Shown in pieces: positions 56,301 through 64,000 of a stretch of 64,000 nucleotides of DNA. The notes beneath the pieces are model-generated. The model saw only the letters and a program-made list of their open reading frames with translations. It made no database searches and was not told where the DNA came from. This DNA comes from Hippasteria phrygiana. Its lineage: Eukaryota > Echinodermata > Asteroidea > Valvatida > Goniasteridae. The stretch covers positions 1 through 64,000 of the forward strand of contig JAZGUH010000526.1 of NCBI GenBank assembly GCA_037893225.1, in the 5' to 3' direction. The position numbers were made by a program, and so were the translations under genes. Numbering within the stretch: the stretch's first letter is position 1; the number at the start of each line of letters is the position of its first letter.

Positions 56301-56880
56301 AAACAGCTCGGAGCAATTCAGTTGGGCGACTTGAGTCGACTAGACTTAACCATAGTCAATTTAGATGTCACTCGAACGCTGCGTGGTTTGACTAGCTAGT
56401 CCAACCGGATCAACCTAGCCCCGGAGCACTGTTTCTCTGGCCAAATTCGCGAGTTACCGGTACGTCACGGTTTCAAGATGGAAGGTCGGTAAACTAGGGC
56501 AGGTTTTGCAAACGTTTGCGATAAATTGTAGGTTTCTCCAATGATAATAATAACTCTTTCCAATAAGATAATTATTTATTTATTGCACTAAAGTTAGGCT
56601 AAGTAGAGAAAATAATAAAAATAAATAATAGAAAATAAAAATGCCGCTTGCTTCGTTAATAACTAGCAGACGACATTCTTTGCAGTTTGTTTTAGCCGAT
56701 CGACTAGACGCGTTCGACTGAAAAACAGACCACGCATGTGTGATTTAAATCGCAAATTGACAAAAGGGATTAGGTCAGCAGCAGCCGAACTTGCTCTAAG
56801 TTTTCAGATACTAATTCGGTCATTTGTTTCATGGACAATTACCACGCGCACGGTGCACCTCTCTGTCCACAATTTGATGG
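53371..56880. other. Unassigned stretch
   Basis: Includes a poly-G run at 54762-54786 and a short palindrome-like CGACTCGGCTGTGAGCCGAG at about 55664. Short frames only; no family resemblance seen. Confidence 0.5.
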
Positions 56881-56889
56881 TTCCCACAG

Positions 56890-57163
56890 TCTCGCCACGC
56901 TCCTCCTAGTCAGGGGTTACTGTCCCCGCTGTGGCCCGGGTTCGATTCCTGCCCTGGTCCACATGTGGATTGGGTTTTCAGTCCCTACCTGATTCCGTGG
57001 GTTTTCCCCAGAATATTCTTCTGGGGTTTTCCTCCCACCTCTAAAACTGTAACGTCTTCTCTCTACAGGTTTCTTCAGGCTTTCGAGCTACAGTGCCTAG
57101 GGCACTTTTGAGGAATCCTTGGTTTCATTACCAGAAAGAATAATAATAATAATAATAATAAAT
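56890..57163 (+). mobile_element. SINE with tRNA-like head and (AAT)n tail
   Basis: CTCCTCCTAGTCAGGGGTTA and CGGGTTCGATTCCTGCCCTG (B box) followed by a body TGGATTGGGTTTTCAGTCCC, GTGGGTTTTCCCCAGAATAT and an AATAATAATAAT tail. Different family from the SINEs at 4.3, 11 and 63 kb. Confidence 0.72.
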
Positions 57164-57182
57164 CTAATGTATAATGTAAACT

Positions 57183-57560
57183 GCCCACCTTGCGAAACTG
57201 CTTGCGCCAGCTTGCGAAGCAAAAAATAGCGCAAGTAGCGCAGCAGTGGGCAAGCGTTCTTGCGAAAGCTTGCTAGTTTTGAAACTGCCCCAAAATAGCG
57301 CAAAATAGCTAGACGTCTTTCACAATGCATCGCAATGCATCGCAAGCAGTGTACAGGCCTAACGCAAAGCAGCGCAATATGCGATTTGTTGCGAATTCTT
57401 GCGCTCGTTGCGCCGGTGGGCAACAGAATTTTCAAAAAAATTGCAACAAATTGCAACAAATTGCAAAATTTGCAAATAGCGCAATATATCGTAAATTTTT
57501 GCGGAAAAAATTGGCGCAAAAATTCGCAAGATAACGCAAGCTAACGCAGTTGGTGGGCAA
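57183..57560. mobile_element. TIR element dense in TTGCG/CGCAA motifs
   Basis: Left GCCCACCTTGCGAAACTGC, right ACGCAGTTGGTGGGC; the interior repeats TTGCG, GCGCAA and TTGCAACAAA many times. Confidence 0.65.
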
Positions 57561-60500
57561 GTAGCATAAGACTGATCTTCCAACCCCCAGTCCAGCTATT
57601 AAATGACGACCAAACAGCCTCTTTAAATCTCCCAGCTCTTGGTTTGTGCTTTCTCTTCATAGCTGTGCTGAATGCAACTGCAGTGCCTGACAAAGAAGAG
57701 AGTGAGAAGAAAAAAAAGTTTAAAGCGAAAGAAAGAAAAGGCATTGACAAATCTGTTTGGTCAAGGTTTTCGCAGACAATTCACTCGATTCTTACGCTAA
57801 ATCGGGCACTCTGAAACCCCCTTTCTTCGGCTTAAAGTTCGTTTTTGTGGTCGCATTTGTACAAGGTGGTTGCGCAAGCAGAAAAGCGCCAGGTTTATCA
57901 TTGGCCACGGGGCTGTACTCAAAAAAAAAGCGCCGTGGTGTGGGATACAATGTACACTGGGAATTGGCACTTTACCGCTGTAGAACTGGACAGTGTAGTG
58001 TTCAACACGGAACCAATTCTCTTTCGTATTACGATCTGTTCCAATGCTGTGCTCAAACACTACGCAACACTCGTATACCAATGTTCCAAATTCGAGTGAT
58101 GACGCTATTCTTAATCGTTACCGAAAATTTGTTTTACTCCTAACATTTTCCCGAATAATACTTTTGGTTTCAGGGCGAATAACATAGAAGAGGCAAGTCG
58201 AATCTGGAAAAAAATCAGAAAAGGGTAACTTAACACCTTACGTAGAAATTCCACACCTGCGTCACATCCCGCTGGGTTTCAGATTTGAACACAGTTCTGA
58301 ACTGTTGCATTTATTCCCCGAACTTTTCTCGATTCTTCTGTTGTAGCACAGATTAACCTGCCTTCTGCTGCCACTCATTCACCCACGAACTCCCACTGAT
58401 TATGTACTTTTCTCACATGTTCGCTCCAACAAAAACATTAGATGTCACTAAAATCATCAAAACTTTCGTCCTAATTCTTCCATACACTTGCCAAATCACG
58501 AGTTACTCTCTATGAAGCAAAACGTTTTACTGAATATTCGCTGACTCCATGCTGATTTTTCCCTACTGATGATCGATCGTGACAGTTATCGTCTTCCCGA
58601 GCAGACTCAAGAATAATGAAATTGGTTTACAAAAAGCCAAATTTGAAAGAGATAGCACTGTGACAATATACTGCTTAGTAATCGTTCAGTTGTTAACCAG
58701 TAATAAGCATATACACGGTACGCAATTCTGGCTGGCAACCTGTTTTTGCTAACGAAACTGTCCAATTGCTTAAAAATATTGTGTGCTTATAATACGTAGC
58801 TCCGTGAAATTGGTCCCTGTATTATAATTCACACACACTGACTAAAGCTCCCAGTTTCTCCATTACTCATTTGCTGTTTAGTTTAGATTTTTTTTCAATT
58901 CAAAATAAGGACTAAATCTATACGTGTATCTGAAAAGTCAAAAGTGATTAAGTTTACTCAAGGTTAAAGGGGAATAGAACCCCCTTTTCATTTAATATCT
59001 TGGTAAAACCGAAAACACACAGTGCAAACAGACTGACAAACACGGAACTGTCGTCCGTCTCAAAAAACTTCTCATCCAACAAACCGTAAAATAACCCGAA
59101 AAATCTCTACATTCGTCTCTTCAGGACCTTGTAGCTATATATACTGTGCCGAACATCCCTTTTCCCAGGACCCCAAAGTTTGTTTTCTTTGACAAAGTGT
59201 GTACACACCTGCGAGCTGGAAGCTTTTTGATATAAAAAGAACCTTTTTATTCACCCAGAACCCCTTTCTTTTCCCCTTTTAGCTAGCCCGATACAGCACT
59301 GCTCTCCACGATTTTTTTCTCTTTAGTTGCCACGGACATAAAAAAGAGCCCCATTGAATCACAACACTGCGCCGTGCACTCATTCACACTCCACCATTAA
59401 CTGGAACATTTCTGGAGCTGGGTACTTATCCCCGCTTGAGTTGAGCCGCAGAATGGCGCCTTTTTACAAAGTCAAGGTGGTTGGAAACACCTCTACCTTT
59501 CTGTTGGTGATATTTCCAAATATTGTCGAAACAAACCCAGCGCAGAAGGTTTGACCCGGGGATTCTTGAAGGGTATGAAGCCAGAGTGGCCTGGGAAGAA
59601 TCTATATAGAAGAGTTGCCCAAAGCCTAAGTCTACTTTTCGTATTGTTTCAAAACGTACTGGATGATACTAAAAGTTGCGTTTCTAAAAGTGACCTGCAC
59701 AATATTCGGCACCCGTATAATACTTCATCACATGCGATAGTCGTGCAATTCTGTTTGACAAAGGGATTAAACAATCAATACCGAAATAGAAAGTCCCGTT
59801 AAAATAATCAAAAGGCTTGTCATATTATGTGAACTCATCGTAAAGATCAATTCATATGTAATTCACTAAAAAATCACCCAAACAATGCCAAAACAAGTTA
59901 TAGCTAGACTTTGATGTAGATTCTGTTTTCTTAGTCTTGGTCAGATAAATGATATGACTTATGCTTAAGTAACTAAGATAAATTATCTGTTCATGTTAAC
60001 TGGGTTTTTTTCTTTTTCAATTTGATGAATTCCTCTTTGGGAAAAGCATCTTATTTCAGGAAATAAGTCCATTTTTGTTTGAGGAGCTAAATCGGTGTCT
60101 CATTTAGTGGCATGGCACTCCTGGGGCACCGTAATTCTGTTAGACAAAGTTCTCAGTATTATTAAACTTGAATTAGTGCAATTTATTTTATTTTCCCAGA
60201 AGTCTAACATTGAATTTTGTATAAATTGTAACAATAAAGACAGATATTTAAGTATTTAAATCAATTTACAGTTAGGGCTTACGATTCGATTTTCCAACAA
60301 TGGTTTATTAGTTTGTTTTTGTTTTTTTGCTCTTTTACAAGCTTTTCCAATGAAAGTTTTCCATTGTGATAGTCTTCCATTGTAATAAATAAATACAATT
60401 ATAATCGATTTGGAATTCCAAGTACAGGCTGATAGTCGTGAAGGGGAAGGGGTCAACTACCCTGGACGGGTCCCCGGGAAAACTGGACAGATCCTGTATA

Positions 60501-60801
60501 CATCAAAGTCCAAGTTCAATCATAGGTTATTGAATTTCAGAGTACCGACGATTGCAGAATTAGTAAGTCTGCCTGAGCGTGTGGCGGACTGGCGGCCTAA
60601 CAACCTACTCAGAGCGCACCTGGCCGATCACACGCACGATGTGAATTGTATCACCTGATTCACGAACAATTATCCCAGCCGTGTAAAGGAGAAGGGGGAA
60701 AAGCGGCAAGTATGAGCTTAAACGGGAAAGGGTTTTAAAAAAAATGAAAAGCCTAAACGGTGAAACGGCCCGTTGCTGAGCGACAACGATTCTGACGAAC
60801 A
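57561..60801. other. Unassigned stretch
   Basis: No gene supported. A good-looking minus-strand splice acceptor (CTCTCTTCTTTGTCAG at about 57688) leads into an open frame that runs into the TIR element; see rejected items. Confidence 0.5.
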
Positions 60802-60874
60802 ATGGCGCGAGGTTTGGCGGGTTGTGGGAGTCGTGTGGTAGATGTGAAAGGAGCGTGCGGGGGGAGATATCACG
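60802..60874 (+). CDS. Possible first coding exon of an unknown gene
   Basis: ATG in context ACAATGG, 24 codons beginning MARGLAGCGSRVVDVKGACG, then one base and a consensus donor G|GTGAGT. The local sequence 60700-60970 is CpG-richer than its surroundings, as around some promoters. No following exon was found, so this is only a candidate. Confidence 0.3.
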
Positions 60875-62244
60875 GTGAGTTAAAAAGCTCGCTCGCTCGG
60901 CAGGCCGGGACAAAAAAAACCTGCATCGGCTACGGGTGCGAATGTTTGGCTTGGCAGGAATCCAAAAACTCCAATAATCCGTCCGAAAAAAGAAATCGAT
61001 TAAAAACGAACACGAAGTGGAAATATGCATGCTGCCTGATGTAGTGGCGTGCATGATTTGTTTTTGAAAAAAAGAGTCAAAATGCGAGATGCTGTTAAAC
61101 AAAACTATTGTATAAGTTAATTTTAATGTTACATTATCAATTATCCAAAATCCCGTAATTCAAAAACAGAGAGAAATGTACACTAAAAGCGGAAATAACA
61201 CACTACGGTAAGTGACGCATTTAAGCAATTCAAATGTTGATGATCAAACTCACAACACTGCCCCCACCCGAAATTGCTTGCTGTTCATCACAATTGTATT
61301 GCCTTTTTTATGATGATAGTCAATTATGTGTTAAAGCCAGTATTTTTTACTGGTTATGATAAAGTAAACTGATAATGAAAACTATCTTCCATCGACGAAA
61401 AACAAGAAAACTTTTCACATAACATGCGTTTTTCTGAATGAAGAGGTTCAAAGACGGTGAAGAAGTAAAACAGCAGTAACCCGTGAAACAAAGTAGGGTG
61501 GACTTAACTTACAATGACCAGGCCGATATCTCTTGCATATTTGCCTGATTACAAACTTCCAAAATTTCCAGACAAATCTATGAATTCTACATGCAGGGGC
61601 CATGCAAGTGATTTTGTTGCTATGATTTTTGCACACCCAAGCAACCATATAATAGTGCTATATTACATTGCCTCGATAATTCCGGTTGATGTATAACCAC
61701 ATTCGTTACCACTTCTCAGCCGCTCGATGGAGAGATTCGAAAGGTCGACCAATTGATTTTGCGTAAGTGACTGTTTCGCGCTCTATTTTCTGAATGAGCT
61801 GTTTAGCAATTAGCATTAAGTATTTATTTTAATTTATATAAACAATTTGTTTGATGGCCGGTGAAAATTATGTTTTCAATGCAACAGTCTTTTGACGGAC
61901 GGTATTTTTGATACTCGTACATACATTGAAGAGTTTTGCCCTTGTGAGTCCCTCAGTTTTCCGTGTTTTTCTTGTTGTCATCTTCCCTTCCCTTCCCCCT
62001 TTTCCATGTGTCACCCTATAAGGTCTATGCCTTTTCAATTTCTTCCTTTTTGTTCAATCCCAATCTTCCCCATCCCCCTTGTGTAAATGCAAAAAAAATC
62101 ATCAGAGCAGTATAATTCAATTTTATGATGCATGTTGTTAAAGTTTCACTGTCTGACACAAGTAATTATTCAGGGATTTTTATTATTGAATTTGCAATGT
62201 GGCCGTTATTCTTTTTGGTAACCTACATTTTATTGCTTAATATG
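60875..62244. other. Unassigned stretch
   Basis: AT-rich; a CT-rich patch at about 61970-62080 (TTCCCTTCCCTTCCCCCTTT). No gene supported. Confidence 0.5.
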
Positions 62245-62452
62245 TATAATGATTGTCGGCCGACAATCGTTGGAAAACGATATAAATTTCCTCTTTTCTT
62301 GAAAACGACAGCACACCGGGTGCCATGATTTCACAGGATGCTTGAGACTGCTATTTACTTATAACATTCTGGTACGGTATTTCGTAATAATTCAGTAGTT
62401 TTGTTTTTTTATGTTTGCAAATGATGTATACTACCTTTAAATGTAAAATACT
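62245..62452 (+). repeat. Dispersed repeat family copy
   Basis: Closest relative of 14295-14482: TTGAAAACGACAGCACACC, GGGTGCCATGATTTCACAGG, TTTGCAAATGATGTATACTA. Confidence 0.75.
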
Positions 62453-62685
62453 AATTTTATAGACCCGTTAACACTTTCATTCGGTGAATGATGTGTGTGA
62501 ATGTATGTTGCAAAGTTGAGGATACTCAGCTGCATGAATTGGGGCTTACTTTTGCTTGCTTAAAACCCTTACTCCAGTCATGTAAACAATCCTGAACTTA
62601 GACCCATAAAGTACCAGTAACCTACTTTAATGACCCAAATGGGAAGCTGTGCCCGTCTGGTGAAAGGTCGAGTGACAATATATTT

Positions 62686-62901
62686 GGGCCATTTCTCAAG
62701 TGGCTTTGGCTTCGGCTTTCCCTAATTTTAGGTCCTAAGATGTGGCTACATCTGGGGCATTTTTTCTTAATTACATCAAAGTCTTGTGTTTGAACCCAGA
62801 GGCAGAGCTTTATTTTGTATTCAAGGCTTCAGATTAGCAATGGACCTGCGAAATAGCTGGAGACGAAGCCGAAGCCTGGTCTATCATTGAGAAATGGCTT
62901 G
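62686..62901. mobile_element. Small TIR element
   Basis: Left GGCCATTTCTCAAGTGGCTT with GGCTTCGGCTT; right AAGCCGAAGCC and CATTGAGAAATGGCTT. Imperfect inverted ends over about 35 bp. Confidence 0.6.
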
Positions 62902-62965
62902 GTGTTGGCCAGTTAATCCGAGTTAGTCATGTACCAAGTTGTTTTATCAACTAAAAGTTCGAAAC

Positions 62966-63210
62966 ATTTTCAAAGTGAACAAAGAAACTGGCAGGAGCGA
63001 GATTCGAACCTGCGACCTCCGAACAAAGATGCTGACAATTTGGGAGACCGCCAACGTAGGGCAAGATAGCTCAGTTGGTAGAGCGCCGGTACGTTAACCC
63101 GGAGGTCGCAGGTTCGAATCCCGCTCCTGCCAGTTTCTTTGTTCACTTTGAAAATGTATTCAAATTTACCTAGTCAGTTTTCCTTGTGGATTGTTTGACG
63201 AATTAAAAGT
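62966..63210. mobile_element. tRNA-derived SINE dimer forming 56-bp inverted arms
   Basis: Arms 62966-63021 and 63100-63155 are nearly perfect inverses and include the B box (GCAGGTTCGAATCCCGCTCC). The plus-strand copy is a complete tRNA-like head with AGATAGCTCAGTTGGTAGAG; the body continues TCAGTTTTCCTTGTGGATTG. A poly-GGTT patch follows at about 63220. Confidence 0.82.
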
Positions 63211-64000
63211 TGGAAACAATGGTTGGTTGGTTGGTTATATACAGCTTCTCTTGGTTGGAACAAAGGTAAATATTTCTGTTAATTGATTGGTTTACTCATT
63301 GGTTGATTGGTACAAGGATATATTTCATTCAAACCTCGACATTTCCTTTCGAAGAGGCATAAAACTCAGGTTCGACCGAACTTGATAAAATGGGTCAGCT
63401 ACACACGGTGACAATGATGCCATTGCGTCGAGCGATCTCTGAAAACGACTCCATGCAGCACACCTGCTGCCTCAAGTTTTTTGTTCACCTATGCTAACGG
63501 CTGTTTCATGAGCTATTTTGCGAGTGGCGACTCAAGCAATCAAAGTGACGTACTGTGGGAGAGAATAATGTCACGATTTTCGAATGAGACGGTTTGAATA
63601 GTGCGCTGACTCTGTACATCACCGTCACAGTTAATGTATTTCAATATGTGACGTCAAGTGTTGATGACCTCTGCCTTGTTCCATTTGGATTGAAATCAAC
63701 AAATGGACTGATATTTTTCCTTTGTTCTGTTTATACTGTCATGCGCATGCAAATCCTGGTGTGTTTCGTGTAACGTAAGGCGAAGTAAAAAAAAAACATG
63801 TTTAGCGGCCCCGCCCACTTCCTTTTTTGGGGGGCCGCCTGGATTTTGTTTAAATTTTACCAGTGGAAATGAAGTGAAAAATAATACCCAAAAATGTCAA
63901 CCGATCCATCGGAAAATATCATACAAGGCTTTACAAGCTTACTAAAACTATCAAAACCACTGTTAACATGTTCAATTCTCTTGTCCGGCATGTCTCTTCC
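63211..64000. other. Unassigned right edge
   Basis: No gene or named repeat recognised up to the end of the window. Confidence 0.5.

Noticed and set aside
57560..57690. Minus-strand exon after a strong acceptor (TTCTTTGTCAG)
   Set aside because: The open frame has no family resemblance and runs into a TIR element without a donor; no partner exon found.
61516..61581. Minus-strand exon ending ATT|GTAAGT
   Set aside because: A readable frame (NQANMQEISAWSL) exists but the acceptor is weak and no neighbouring exon fits.

Overview
This is a eukaryotic (animal) genomic window: spliced exons with GT-AG borders, long AT-rich introns, SINEs, non-LTR retroelements, many TIR/MITE elements and microsatellites, and no bacterial gene organisation. 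A single-coding-exon RING/B-box/NHL-like TRIM gene, THAP-bearing DNA transposons, tRNA-derived SINEs and a conserved CRPPA gene suggest a marine invertebrate, perhaps a deuterostome (echinoderm, hemichordate or cephalochordate). That placement is inference; nothing here fixes the species.

The main gene is CRPPA (ISPD), the CDP-ribitol pyrophosphorylase used in alpha-dystroglycan glycosylation. It runs on the minus strand across about 48 kb. I rebuilt it from splice sites, reading phase and family motifs: exon 1 at 50016-50149, then 43014-43332, 32596-32745, 29228-29332, 28518-28563, 27309-27403, 24435-24500, 19796-20020, 9081-9135 and a tentative last exon at 2190-2278. All ten join in one reading frame, giving 427 codons plus stop (human CRPPA is about 450 aa). 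About 35-40 residues expected between exons 6 and 7 were not found. The second gene is an intact TRIM-type protein on the plus strand at 4922-6760.

Most of the rest is transposable-element sequence, largely inside CRPPA introns. 0-4.3 kb: dispersed and local repeats and a pentanucleotide satellite block. 4.3-13 kb: SINE copies, a Harbinger-type MITE and duplicated segments. 13-25 kb: minisatellite, tRNA-derived SINEs, a THAP-carrying TIR element nested in a hAT-like element, a nested hAT/TTAA MITE, a broken non-LTR element and several TTAA-ended MITEs. 25.6-27.2 kb: hAT-like element rich in TACTCG repeats. 28.6-29.1 kb: G-rich tract. 29.8-41.2 kb: a large inverted structure with hairpin ends and dozens of TGACGTCA octamers, holding CRPPA exon 3 and a largely intact non-LTR retroelement. 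43.5-46.1 kb: hairpin minisatellites, a 102-bp perfect inverted repeat and a 38-bp TIR element. 46.6-49.75 kb: a 3.2-kb TIR element in CRPPA intron 1. 50.5-51.4 kb: second THAP element. From 51.4 kb on the sequence is mostly unannotated, with a SINE, small TIR elements and one possible first exon at 60802.

There is no operon-like system, CRISPR array or prokaryotic defence locus. The strongest candidates for something undescribed are the hairpin-ended, CRE-octamer-rich inverted family (29.8-41.2 kb) and the pair of THAP-bearing short TIR elements.
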